The notes beneath the pieces were generated by a model. The model did no database searches. It was not told the DNA's origin and saw only the letters and a list, made by a program, of their open reading frames with translations. 37,748 nucleotides of DNA from a virus. The stretch lies in the IMG/VR virus record IMGVR_UViG_3300005529_000069, positions 1 through 37,748 of that record. The stretch is one strand, 5' to 3'. Shown piece after piece: positions 29,986 through 36,591 of this stretch. Both the position numbers and the translations under genes were made by a program. Numbering within the stretch: the first letter of the stretch is position 1; the number at the start of each line of letters is the position of its first letter.

Positions 29986-30186
29986 TCCTACCGACACAGC
30001 CCCAGAAGCAGGGGCGTCATGGGCCGTTGCATGGAACGCGTCGAATGTGTCCCGACCAGACCGCCACAGCTCCGGGGTTTCCTCGACGCCGTGCCTGTCG
30101 ACGAGATGCCGCAGGTAGTCCACTAGCGACACGAAGTACTCGTCGGCCTCGTGCGCGAACTTCGGCCTTGTCGTCTCGCCCATCAT
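29977..30186 (-). CDS. Early protein starting MMGETT (second)
   Basis: 69 residues from ATG 30186, directly following a second ATG at 30183. HEADEYFVSLVDYLRHLVDRHG is amphipathic helix, followed by WRSGRDTFDAFHATAHDA. The stop of the preceding micro-ORF lies within ATGATG. Function unknown. Confidence 0.65.
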   Translation of the reverse strand: MMGETTRPKFAHEADEYFVSLVDYLRHLVDRHGVEETPELWRSGRDTFDAFHATAHDAPASGAVSVGGE

Positions 30187-30191
30187 TCGCC
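30169..30191 (-). repeat. Start repeat GGCGARTGATGGGCGAGACG, copy 2
   Basis: Partner of 29963-29985; both encode MMGETT and include the previous gene's stop codon. Confidence 0.7.
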
Positions 30192-30248
30192 TTTCGTTAC
30201 TGAAGGAGCGGGGGAGGAACGGTCGCTCTGATTCGGTTGGCCGCTCAT
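30183..30248 (-). CDS. Micro-ORF, 21 residues, with SDR box
   Basis: ATG 30248 overlaps the Dam stop (ATGA) and the TGA overlaps the next ATG. It encodes MSGQPNQSDRSS and PAPSVTKGE, so it carries the recurrent SDR start box but ends soon after. It looks like a start module without its gene body. Confidence 0.45.
   Translation of the reverse strand: MSGQPNQSDRSSPAPSVTKGE
30220..30227 (-). repeat. SDR start box 2
   Basis: AGCGACCG in CAGAGCGACCGTTCC, coding QSDRS at residues 7-11 of the micro-ORF 30183-30248. Confidence 0.6.
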
Positions 30249-31081
30249 GCTGAGGCCTCCGAGAACAGCGTTCCTTCACTGTCGGTGACGAGCGCGCGGT
30301 TGCTCCACAGAACCTCAGTGCGTGCGCCTGTGCCTCGGTTCGCGTTGCCGGTGAAGGAGGAGATCTCGACCCGGTGCCAGCCGTCATACAACTCGTCGTA
30401 GAGCGGCGAGTGGTAGCCCGACAGGACGACGGCGGCTCGAGCCGCGTGCAGCGCGTCGGCCAGTTCCCGGTGCTCCTCCACGGTGGTCATCTCATGGCGG
30501 TAGTTCCGGGCTCGAGTGGATCCGAGGTACGGCGGGTCGCAGTAGAGCAGGACGTCCTCGTGACGTCCGTATGCCCGGATCAGGTCGAGCCCGGGCCGCG
30601 CCTCCAGCGTGACGCCGATCAGCCGTCCAGCGGCCGGTGGCATGCGCTCGACGTAGCCCTCGAGGTAGCGCGGCATGCCGGCCGACGTGCCCTTCGGGTC
30701 CTGGTAGTGCCGCCAGCCGGTTCGGCGCATCGTGGAGGACCTCGTCTGCGTGAGCAGCACCCAGACGCGGCGGGCACGCTCGAGCTCGTCTGTGACGGCT
30801 GCGAGGTCCTCCGCTCGCGCGGCCGCGTGCTCAAGCCGCGCGTGAGGCGTCAGCGCGCAGACCCTGGCCAGGTCGTCGGGCCGGTCCCGGAGCACCCGCC
30901 AGAAGGTCATGATGTCCGCGTCGAGGTCGTTGACCGTCTCCATGCGAGCCGGTGGCTTGGCGAGCAGCACGGCGAGGCTGCCGCCGAACGGTTCGACGTA
31001 GTGGTCATGGGCTGGGAGCAATCCCGCGATGGCGTCGGCCAGTGTCGTCTTGCCACCGAAGTAGGTGAACGGCGACTTCAC
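30245..31081 (-). CDS. D12-class adenine-N6 DNA methyltransferase (Dam-like)
   Basis: 278 residues from GTG 31081 (GTGA overlap). SAM-binding motif FTYFGGK at residues 5-11, VEPFGGS at 29-35, NDLDADIM at 51-58, and the catalytic DPPY at 182-185 (LLYCDPPYLGS). A late SGYHSP strand is typical of the D12 class. No cognate restriction enzyme is nearby, so it is an orphan. Protection against host restriction or regulation by methylation are the usual roles. Recognition sequence cannot be read. Confidence 0.92.
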   Translation of the reverse strand: MKSPFTYFGGKTTLADAIAGLLPAHDHYVEPFGGSLAVLLAKPPARMETVNDLDADIMTFWRVLRDRPDDLARVCALTPHARLEHAAARAEDLAAVTDELERARRVWVLLTQTRSSTMRRTGWRHYQDPKGTSAGMPRYLEGYVERMPPAAGRLIGVTLEARPGLDLIRAYGRHEDVLLYCDPPYLGSTRARNYRHEMTTVEEHRELADALHAARAAVVLSGYHSPLYDELYDGWHRVEISSFTGNANRGTGARTEVLWSNRALVTDSEGTLFSEASA

Positions 31082-31176
31082 GGCGACTCTCCGTGAACGT
31101 GGACAGAAGCGCCCGCCACGGGCTGCCGGTCGCTATCTGTCTCAGGCATCGGTGAGCCGTTATCTGTCTGAGCCAC
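31078..31176 (-). CDS. Small early ORF carrying both start boxes
   Basis: 32 residues from GTG 31176, or 23 from ATG 31149. It reads MAQTDNGSPMPETDSDRQ then PVAGASVHVHGESP, so it holds an SDR box and a truncated GAS box and little else. GTGA overlap with the methyltransferase gene. Confidence 0.45.
   Translation of the reverse strand: MAQTDNGSPMPETDSDRQPVAGASVHVHGESP
31105..31114 (-). repeat. KGAS start box 2 (partial)
   Basis: GGGCGCTTCT, coding GAS in the small ORF 31078-31176. Confidence 0.5.
31127..31134 (-). repeat. SDR start box 3
   Basis: AGCGACCG in GATAGCGACCG, coding DSDR. Confidence 0.6.
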
Positions 31177-31474
31177 GGAGCCTCCTGACCTCAGCGATGA
31201 GCGCCCGCAGCACGTCGTTGACGTGGTAGATCGGGTCCGGGTATTCGAACGTGTCGGGGATCGGCGTGTCGTACTCGTTGACCGCCTGGACCAACCGCGA
31301 CTCGTCGTAACCGGACAGGAAGTCCAGCAGGGCCGAGAGTGAGAAGTCCGCACCGACGAGATGCGGCTCAGGGTCGCCGTCGGCGAAGCCCAGCGAGCCT
31401 CCTAGCGCGTGCTCGATCTGGTCGAGGGTGAAGTCATCGACAGGGAATGGAGGCAGCGTCGCGAGATCATCCAT
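31160..31474 (-). CDS. Acidic early protein, unknown
   Basis: 104 residues from ATG 31474 (8-bp overlap). Acidic and Leu-rich: DDLATLPPFPVDDFTLDQIE, ADFSLSALLDFLSGYDESRL, YHVNDVLRALIAEVRRLRGS. Strong negative charge could mean DNA mimicry or a protein-binding inhibitor role, but this is speculative. Family not recognised. Confidence 0.65.
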   Translation of the reverse strand: MDDLATLPPFPVDDFTLDQIEHALGGSLGFADGDPEPHLVGADFSLSALLDFLSGYDESRLVQAVNEYDTPIPDTFEYPDPIYHVNDVLRALIAEVRRLRGSDR

Positions 31475-31586
31475 CGGCGGGATTCACCACAATCGCGTCG
31501 TGCTCGTGGGCGTCGGCAGCCTTCTGCGCCCTCGCGCGAGACTGAACGGCAGCCGAGCGCCAGCGGTCGCTATCGCTCGTAGTCAC
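31467..31586 (-). CDS. Small early protein with SDR box
   Basis: 39 residues from GTG 31586 (GTGA overlap): MTTSDSDRWRSAAVQSRARA then QKAADAHEHDAIVVNPADG. One short helix is likely. Unknown. Confidence 0.55.
   Translation of the reverse strand: MTTSDSDRWRSAAVQSRARAQKAADAHEHDAIVVNPADG
31564..31571 (-). repeat. SDR start box 4
   Basis: AGCGACCG in GATAGCGACCG at codons 5-8 of the 39-residue gene. Confidence 0.6.
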
Positions 31587-31813
31587 GAAACGGTCACCTC
31601 GCTCGCCACGAACGTCCGGTCACGCACCATGACCTCTAGAACGATGAAGCGGGAGCCGTCAGGCTTGATGTCGCCTTGCTGCTTCCTCAGCGTCTCGATG
31701 ATCTCGTCATAGGACTTGTGCCAGACGCTCCAATGGTTCGGCGGACGCCCGTTATAGGACGTTCCGACGAGGAACGTCACCTGTCCCGGCTCGGGCAGCC
31801 GGTCGCTAGTCAT
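31583..31813 (-). CDS. Early protein MTSDR, unknown
   Basis: 76 residues from ATG 31813. A compact alpha/beta look: GQVTFLVGTSYNGRPPNHWS, YDEIIETLRKQQGDIKPDGS, RFIVLEVMVRDRTFVASEV. It could be a small single-domain protein; no family recognised. Confidence 0.65.
   Translation of the reverse strand: MTSDRLPEPGQVTFLVGTSYNGRPPNHWSVWHKSYDEIIETLRKQQGDIKPDGSRFIVLEVMVRDRTFVASEVTVS
31800..31807 (-). repeat. SDR start box 5
   Basis: AGCGACCG at codons 3-5 of the 31583-31813 gene (ATGACTAGCGACCGG). Confidence 0.6.
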
Positions 31814-32069
31814 CGGTCACCCCTGCGGCTGTGAGTGGGTCAGCCGCAATCTCCCGGCGCAGGGCAGCAGCGGCCAAGCGCAGGCTCGGGATCAACACCT
31901 CTAAGCGGTCGGCTCGCCGGTCTAGTTCGTCGGGCCAGAACGGCCCACCGGCGAACTGCGCAGGTCCGTACATCGGATTCATCCCGCACGCCCGGAAAGC
32001 CGCTTCCTCGGCGTCGCTGTAGCGACGGGAGACTGTCGTAGAAGCGCCCTTACTCGCCTGTTCGTTCAC
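31806..32069 (-). CDS. Early protein with KGAS box, unknown
   Basis: 87 residues from GTG 32069 (GTGA overlap). MNEQASKGASTTVSRRYSDA is followed by EEAAFRACGMNPMYGPAQFAGG and a helical second half (LDRRADRLEVLIPSLRLAAAALRRE). Unknown. Confidence 0.65.
   Translation of the reverse strand: MNEQASKGASTTVSRRYSDAEEAAFRACGMNPMYGPAQFAGGPFWPDELDRRADRLEVLIPSLRLAAAALRREIAADPLTAAGVTDD
32040..32049 (-). repeat. KGAS start box 3
   Basis: GGGCGCTTCT preceded by GTAA rather than AGAA, coding SKGAS. Confidence 0.55.
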
Positions 32070-32098
32070 TGCGCCTCCCCTAGCTCGTACGCGGTCAT
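32066..32098 (-). CDS. Micro-ORF, 10 residues
   Basis: MTAYELGEAQ, with ATGA overlap upstream and GTGA overlap downstream. It contains GGGGAGGCGCA, a plausible RBS for the next gene, so it may act only as a translational coupler. Confidence 0.35.
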   Translation of the reverse strand: MTAYELGEAQ

Positions 32099-32139
32099 GA
32101 GGCAGCGCCCTGGTCGGTGTGACGCTGACGGGCGGTCAC
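32095..32139 (-). CDS. Micro-ORF, 14 residues
   Basis: MTARQRHTDQGAAS, GTG overlapping the preceding stop and TGA overlapping the next ATG. Together with the 10-residue ORF it bridges two genes through three consecutive 4-bp overlaps. Confidence 0.4.
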   Translation of the reverse strand: MTARQRHTDQGAAS

Positions 32140-32645
32140 GCCGACTCACCCTGCTCGCGGAGACGCTCGAGCTCAGCCTCAGCCTCGGCGCGTTTCGCCG
32201 CGTCCGAGAACCGCTTCGGCCTGCCGTTGCGCGGGTCCTCGCGCGGCACCGGCTTACCGACGTCGAGCACCAGACCGGGCGGTTTCGGCGCGGATTCGAT
32301 GGCCCGCGGCTGCGGCAGGGTCTCGCCGTCCATGATGCGACGGCACGCTTCCCGGCGCGCGGCCAGCCAGCCTTCGACGTCGGACGGGTCGTGGTCGACG
32401 GACGGCTCACCGTGACGTTCGAGACGCAACGCGCGGACCCGTTTGATCTCGACGAGCAGGTCACCGAGCCCGATCGGTTGCAGCCCGGGGCGCCGGCTCA
32501 ACGCCGCGACGGCTTCCTGCGCCGCAGCCATGTCGTACGGCGCGAGGTCGGGATACCAGGCGTCGGGTGTGCCTTCGGCGAGGAACGTCTGCGGGGTCCG
32601 CGCTCGGATGAACGCGACGAGCTCAACGCATTGGGTCGGGGTCAT
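32136..32645 (-). CDS. Replication-associated protein, helicase-loader-like
   Basis: 169 residues, ATGA overlap with the initiator gene. TQCVELVAFIRARTPQTFL, EGTPDAWYPDLAPYDMAAAQ, EAVAALSRRPGLQPIGLGDL and LVEIKRVRALRLER form a helical pattern frequently found right after DnaD/HTH initiators in actinophages. The C-terminus is charged (RFSDAAKRAEAEAELERLREQ). A helicase loader or primosome role is inferred from position and pattern. Confidence 0.6.
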   Translation of the reverse strand: MTPTQCVELVAFIRARTPQTFLAEGTPDAWYPDLAPYDMAAAQEAVAALSRRPGLQPIGLGDLLVEIKRVRALRLERHGEPSVDHDPSDVEGWLAARREACRRIMDGETLPQPRAIESAPKPPGLVLDVGKPVPREDPRNGRPKRFSDAAKRAEAEAELERLREQGESA

Positions 32646-33451
32646 GTTGCTCCCTCCGCGGCCCGTGCCCGAGCCATTGCGCGTTGCAAGATTTCGTCCT
32701 GGCCGTTGCGTCGCTCGCGAGGCCGGGCGTTGAGGTACTCGTGAATCGCGGACGGCAGCGTGGCCGGGTTGAGGCCCTTCTCGGCGACGATGACGAGCCC
32801 GCCGCGGATGGCGTCGGGTTGGATTCCTTCGCCGACGAGTCCGCGGACTTCCTTGCCGATGCGGGCCACGACCGACGAGGGGGGTCGTTCTCGGCAGGCG
32901 TCGACGAAGTGGCCTACGAGCTGACCGACGTCGGGATTCGGTGCGGCGAGCGCAAGTTCGCCCGACGTAGTCGGAACTTCTGTCTCTGTCCTTGTCCCTG
33001 TCTTTGTCTCAGACAGGGAATCCGGCGTGAGTCCGTCTGGATTCCGGGCGGATTCCGGTTCCTTTCCGTCTGGATTCCGCTTCGCGTCAGCTTTGGCTTG
33101 TCGGGCTTTCCGCTCCCGGTCGTTCTTGCGGTCCATGCTCATCTGCTCTGCGGAGCGGTTCCACTTGAGCCACGACCGGACGAGGTAGCCGCCGTCGACC
33201 CGCGTCCACAGTTCTTCCCGGACGAGCGTCTCGACGCGGGCATCCAATTTCTTGAGTCCGACGCCGATGACATGCGTTACCTGCATGTCGGTGATGTAGC
33301 CGTTGCCGGGTGACTCAGCACAGAAGGCGAGCCCCCGAGCGAACAGGAGCTCGGCTGCTTCGCCGGCTCGGAGCACGGCGTCGTCGCGGTAGTAGGTGGC
33401 CGACAGTTTCGCGTACGCGCCGAGTCGCTTGGGCTTCTTGTCGTCCGCCAC
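32642..33451 (-). CDS. Replication initiator-like protein (winged-helix N-terminus)
   Basis: 269 residues from GTG 33451 (TAGTG overlap). Residues 10-100 show the typical phage replisome organiser start (AKLSATYYRDDAVLRAGEAA, ELLFARGLAFCAES, GYLVRSWLKWNRSAEQMS). A basic linker and a low-complexity middle (RNPDGKEPESARNPDG, KTGTRTETE) follow. The C-terminal helices (ARIGKEVRGLVGEGIQPDAI) resemble DnaD-like ends. The linker DNA contains direct repeats, so the origin may lie inside the gene, as in lambda O. Confidence 0.75.
   Translation of the reverse strand: MADDKKPKRLGAYAKLSATYYRDDAVLRAGEAAELLFARGLAFCAESPGNGYITDMQVTHVIGVGLKKLDARVETLVREELWTRVDGGYLVRSWLKWNRSAEQMSMDRKNDRERKARQAKADAKRNPDGKEPESARNPDGLTPDSLSETKTGTRTETEVPTTSGELALAAPNPDVGQLVGHFVDACRERPPSSVVARIGKEVRGLVGEGIQPDAIRGGLVIVAEKGLNPATLPSAIHEYLNARPRERRNGQDEILQRAMARARAAEGAT
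33032..33079. repeat. Iteron-like direct repeats, candidate replication origin
   Basis: The 15-mer TCCGTCTGGATTCCG occurs at 33032-33046 and 33065-33079 (33-bp period). Two further partial GGATTCC-type copies sit beside and between them. They code RNPDG twice. A purine-rich minus-strand run (GACAAAGACAGGGACAAGGA) lies just downstream. Confidence 0.5.
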
Positions 33452-33720
33452 TACCCGTTCGCCCCCGATGAGAGGTCAGAGGTAGGTGAAACTGCGTTGT
33501 CCGACAAGCCCAACGTCGCGCGAACTGCGTCGTGGACGTAGATGCGGAGCATGTCGGGCGGGCAGAGCCGATAGTCGCCCTGCTCCATTTGCCGCCGTGC
33601 TCCATCGCACGTCGCGTCAATCTGACCAAGCGCAGCGAAGAATGCGTCGCGCAACTTCAGCGGGTCCTCATCGACGAGCCTGTCGAGAATGTCGCAGAGC
33701 TTGCTCGTGTCCGTTCTCAT
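33451..33720 (-). CDS. Early protein, unknown, helical
   Basis: 89 residues, ATGA overlap. Leu/Asp-rich helices (KLCDILDRLVDEDPLKLRDA, FFAALGQIDATCDGARRQME) and a Ser/Gly tail. It is directly upstream of the initiator gene. Not recognised. Confidence 0.65.
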   Translation of the reverse strand: MRTDTSKLCDILDRLVDEDPLKLRDAFFAALGQIDATCDGARRQMEQGDYRLCPPDMLRIYVHDAVRATLGLSDNAVSPTSDLSSGANG

Positions 33721-34157
33721 GCCCGCTCACCCCCTGCGACCATCGCCAGCGCGTCGGCGACAACGGAAAGGTCCGGGTAGGTCTGCCGGAAGACGACGGT
33801 AGGGATTCCGGCCCTCTCCGCTTCGGTGGCGCAGTGTGTTGCGCCGTTGCTCTCGTTGCGGATGAATGCGAGGCAGAGGTCGGCACCGAGCCGGACCATC
33901 GCAGAGTTACGGATGAACCCGGCGCTCGCGCCGCGCTGTTTCCAGTTCGCGGGGTGCGGTTCGTTCGTCGCGCGTGAATCCATCCTGGCCCACAGCGACG
34001 CCCAGGTGTCGGCACCCCTAGGGCAAGCGCCGTGCACCACGGTTACGTCAGCCCGTGCTGCCAGTTCGTCGAGCGCCTCGTAAATCGGCGTCTTGTCCCG
34101 CCACTCTCGGGAACCGGTGACAAGCACGCGGAGCGGGGCTCTATTCTCAGGTTTCAC
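33717..34157 (-). CDS. SLOG-family (DUF2493/YspA-like) nucleotide-sensing protein
   Basis: 146 residues from GTG 34157 (GTGA overlap), preferred over ATG 34199. A Rossmann-like core is clear: LRVLVTGSREWRDKTPIYEA, VTVVHGACPRGADTWA (the GxxxGAD nucleotide loop), and GADLCLAFIRNESNGATHCA. Members bind nucleotides or nucleotide-derived signals and occur in phages and defence loci. Partner and ligand unknown. Confidence 0.85.
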   Translation of the reverse strand: MKPENRAPLRVLVTGSREWRDKTPIYEALDELAARADVTVVHGACPRGADTWASLWARMDSRATNEPHPANWKQRGASAGFIRNSAMVRLGADLCLAFIRNESNGATHCATEAERAGIPTVVFRQTYPDLSVVADALAMVAGGERA

Positions 34158-34330
34158 GGCCGCTGCCTCCTGACAGGTGGTTGGCCTAGAGAGCGGCACT
34201 CGTTAGCGCGGGTGCCGTTCTCGCTGCCTGCAATGTTACGCCGCTCTTCCCCTGTTGGCGAGGTCTGGTTTCGTTGCGATTCAACGGTTTCCCGCCCCTC
34301 CCTGCCCGTGTCGGCGCGGAGCGGGGTCAC
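34154..34330 (-). CDS. Small Arg/Glu/Gly-rich early protein
   Basis: 58 residues, GTG overlapping the Dcm stop (GTGA) and TGA overlapping the SLOG start (GTGA). TPLRADTGREGRETVESQRN then GSENGTRANECRSLGQPP: polar and probably disordered. Support is mainly the two-sided overlap. Confidence 0.5.
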   Translation of the reverse strand: MTPLRADTGREGRETVESQRNQTSPTGEERRNIAGSENGTRANECRSLGQPPVRRQRP

Positions 34331-35298
34331 GAGGCGGCTGCCGAGGTCAGGCCGAGCAGGGTCGCGACAGCGAGCGCGCACTGTTGCGGGACGACGCTGT
34401 TGCCGAGAGCTTTGAGCGCGGCGTTGCGCGTGAGGAGGTCGGTGACCCAGCCTTCGGGGTAGCCCTGCATCCATTCGACGAAGCGGGGGCTTAGGCGCTC
34501 TCCGGTTCGTCCGGGCTCGGTAGGTCGGGGGGCCGGTCGTCCGGTGGCGTGTTCCCATCGTCGAATTGCGGGTTCGTAGGTGCCCCAAGCAGTGTCACGG
34601 CGTCGGTCAGCGTGTCCCCGGCGTGGATTCCTGTCGGCGGCAGCTTGTGGCGCGCTGCCGTTGAGTTGCGGGCCGACTTCGCGTCCCCGGCCGTCGGCGT
34701 CGGTAGCAGCGTCTTCACCACCCCCGGCAGGAGCAGTTCGTCCGACCTCGCGCCTCCGCGCGTCAAGTGTCCGCCCAGCGCGTCTGCTGCGCTCGGAGTC
34801 GGTAGCAATTCCATGACCGCGCTCGGCAGCAACGATGAACACGCGAGCCCGGCCATGACAAGCCCCGGCGTCGGCAGCTCGTATAACTCCCCACGTCGCG
34901 TCGTACCCCAGCGCGGCAAGGTCAGCGAGGACGGCGTCGAGTCCGAGAGAAACGTGCCCTGCGACGTTCTCCAACAGCACGCATCGGGGTCGAAGAACGC
35001 CAACGGCGCGCGCCACGAACGGCCAGATGTGACGCTCATCGTTGCTGCCTTTCCGTTTGCCTGCGTGAGAGAACGGCTGGCACGGGTAGCCGGCCGTGAT
35101 CCAGTCGATGGGTTCGACCTGCGTCCAGTCCGTCGCGGTGAGGTCGCCGTAGTTGGGGACGCCGGGGAATCGTTCGGCGAGGACTTTCGACGGATGGGGG
35201 TCGTTCTCCGCATGCCACGCGACGGTGCCGCCGACGACGGCTTGCAGACCGAGTTCGAGTCCGCCGATACCGGAGCAGAGCGAGCCGATGCGCATCAT
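34327..35298 (-). CDS. C5-cytosine DNA methyltransferase (Dcm-like)
   Basis: 323 residues, ATGA overlap. Motif I IGSLCSGIGGLELGL, motif IV TAGYPCQPFSHAGKRKG with catalytic C73, motif VI LLENVAGH (Glu 110), motif VIII-like GRARVFIVAA. Near the end come RLSPRFVEWMQGYPEGW and motif X ALGNSVVP. Between about 34590 and 34810 this frame is Arg/Ala/Gly-rich while another frame reads a conserved LPTP-type sequence. An orphan enzyme; likely anti-restriction. Target sequence cannot be inferred. Confidence 0.9.
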   Translation of the reverse strand: MMRIGSLCSGIGGLELGLQAVVGGTVAWHAENDPHPSKVLAERFPGVPNYGDLTATDWTQVEPIDWITAGYPCQPFSHAGKRKGSNDERHIWPFVARAVGVLRPRCVLLENVAGHVSLGLDAVLADLAALGYDATWGVIRAADAGACHGRARVFIVAAERGHGIATDSERSRRAGRTLDARRREVGRTAPAGGGEDAATDADGRGREVGPQLNGSAPQAAADRNPRRGHADRRRDTAWGTYEPAIRRWEHATGRPAPRPTEPGRTGERLSPRFVEWMQGYPEGWVTDLLTRNAALKALGNSVVPQQCALAVATLLGLTSAAAS

Positions 35299-35546
35299 CC
35301 GTTCGCCACCTCCCGCACGTCACCGCTACCGGACTCGGCAAGAAGGTGCAGGGCTCCACGTCTGCGAATGAACTCCGACGTGGAGGTGTCGATGCGCGCC
35401 CATTCGAGCCACGCGTCGCTCATCTGCGACTCCTCCCACTGGTAGGTCGGGCCGTACTTCATCCGCGCGGGCTCGGCTGGGGTTGGCCTTCGGTTGAGGT
35501 ATTCGCGGTAGAGCTCGCGGTCGTCGTCGGGGTAGAGGTAGCTCAT
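35295..35546 (-). CDS. Early protein, unknown
   Basis: 83 residues with ATGA overlaps at both ends. SYLYPDDDRELYREYLNRRP, then YQWEESQMSDAWLEWARIDT and EFIRRRGALHLLAESGSGD. Charged and aromatic-rich; function unknown. Confidence 0.65.
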   Translation of the reverse strand: MSYLYPDDDRELYREYLNRRPTPAEPARMKYGPTYQWEESQMSDAWLEWARIDTSTSEFIRRRGALHLLAESGSGDVREVANG

Positions 35547-36013
35547 GCCGACCGCTTCCGCTGGTTGTGCAGCGAGTGGGCGCTACGGCAGGGTTGGCAT
35601 GGCGGTTCGAGGCGGACGCGGTGCTGGTGGTAGCCGCGTTCGGTGCCGTGCTCGACAGGCAGCAGGCTGCGACCGGGGACGGGAAACGGCGCACCTTGCC
35701 TCGCCCGATGCGTGCACGTGCCGCAGCAGCCGTCCTGAGCGCAGCAGCGGGCCTCGTCGGCGTTGCACGACGCGCATGGCGGGCCGAGGTCGTGGGTGAA
35801 ACCTTCGCCGAACGTGATGCTGGTCCGGTGAACGTATGTGAGGACCGTCCGGCCCGTGTCCTTCCCAAGACTTCGAGCCGGACGACCCTCGCCGGCTGCC
35901 GCACGGGGGACGGCTGCCGTACCCGATGGCGCTCCACCGGGAGATGTTGCCGTCTCTGTCTGGGTCGGGACGGCGGGAACGGAGACGAGAGAGGAACGGT
36001 CGCTAGGAGGCAT
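35543..36013 (-). CDS. Cys-rich early protein with SDR box
   Basis: 156 residues from ATG 36013. After MPPSDRSS comes a Pro/Thr/Ala-rich low-complexity region (about residues 10-60). A Cys-dense part follows: GPPCASCNADEARCCAQDGC, CGTCTHRARQG and LEPPCQPCRSAHSLH. Several CxxC pairs suggest zinc binding; the last resembles the C-terminal pair of HNH-like or resolvase-type zinc folds. Unknown. Confidence 0.6.
   Translation of the reverse strand: MPPSDRSSLVSVPAVPTQTETATSPGGAPSGTAAVPRAAAGEGRPARSLGKDTGRTVLTYVHRTSITFGEGFTHDLGPPCASCNADEARCCAQDGCCGTCTHRARQGAPFPVPGRSLLPVEHGTERGYHQHRVRLEPPCQPCRSAHSLHNQRKRSA
35997..36004 (-). repeat. SDR start box 6
   Basis: AGCGACCG in CTAGCGACCGTTCC at codons 4-6 (MPPSDRSS). 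Confidence 0.6.
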
Positions 36014-36284
36014 GTTCGACCACCCGTCCGCTGTCGGGATACCAGCACGCAGCGGGCGTTTCGCCGGGATAGCGCGAGTCGTGCAGTTGACCTGCTCCGC
36101 CGATGCCGAAGAACTCGCCGTTGGGGCCGAGAACGGCTTTCGGGTCGTCTCGCTGTTGCTCGACGGTGCGTCCGTTGCCGCACCAGTTACAGAGTCCGTC
36201 CTCTTGCGTGGCCTGATTCGTGCAGCGTTCGCCGCGCCACCAGCAGCGGCATCGCAGATCGGCCCGGTCGCTATCGGCACACAT
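36003..36284 (-). CDS. Cys-rich early protein with SDR box
   Basis: 93 residues from ATG 36284. DSDRADLRCRCWWRGERCTN then DGLCNWCGNGRTVEQQ: five Cys in the first 35 residues, a probable zinc site. The rest (GPNGEFFGIGGAGQLHDSRY) is Gly-rich. Its first codons overlap the preceding gene by 14 bp. Unknown. Confidence 0.6.
   Translation of the reverse strand: MCADSDRADLRCRCWWRGERCTNQATQEDGLCNWCGNGRTVEQQRDDPKAVLGPNGEFFGIGGAGQLHDSRYPGETPAACWYPDSGRVVEHAS
36265..36272 (-). repeat. SDR start box 7
   Basis: AGCGACCG in GATAGCGACCG at codons 5-7 (MCADSDR). Confidence 0.6.
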
Positions 36285-36591
36285 CGCTACCCCCGTGGAC
36301 CGCGCTGGCCTCCGCTTTGAGCGCAGCGATGCCCTGCCGGACGCGTTCGCGTTCGTCCTCCGCTGCGCGGTGTCGGGCGTACTTGTCGTGTTCCCGTTGG
36401 AGCGCCCGCAGTTCCGTGAGCGTCACAGACTTGCGCTCGTCGGCCCGGTCGTACCAGTAGCAGCGGGTGTTGGGGCAGTCGACCTCGACGTACTGGTGGC
36501 AGGGCGTGGACCAGGAGCCGCAGTTGGTCGCGGTCGGCGTGACAACGAGAGGCTCCTGGCACGGCACAGAAGCGCCCTTCTCTGTCCCCAC
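36271..36591 (-). CDS. Early protein with TEKGAS box and Cys-rich N-terminus
   Basis: 106 residues from GTG 36591, with GGGGAGG 5 nt upstream and a TAGTG overlap. MGTEKGASVPCQEPLVV, then TATNCGSWSTPCHQYVEVDC and NTRCYWYDRADERKS, then a long basic/acidic helix (LRALQREHDKYARHRAAEDE). A longer frame to 36813 is rejected because it runs through two better-supported small ORFs. Unknown function. Confidence 0.65.
   Translation of the reverse strand: MGTEKGASVPCQEPLVVTPTATNCGSWSTPCHQYVEVDCPNTRCYWYDRADERKSVTLTELRALQREHDKYARHRAAEDERERVRQGIAALKAEASAVHGGSDVCR
36568..36585 (-). repeat. KGAS start box 4
   Basis: ACAGAGAAGGGCGCTTCT, identical over 18 bp to the copy at 37562-37579. Confidence 0.65.

Noticed and set aside
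34154-34588. Longer 144-codon reading starting upstream of the 58-residue gene
   Set aside because: It would lie across the conserved 3' end of the Dcm gene in another frame; the GTG coupled to the Dcm stop is a better start.
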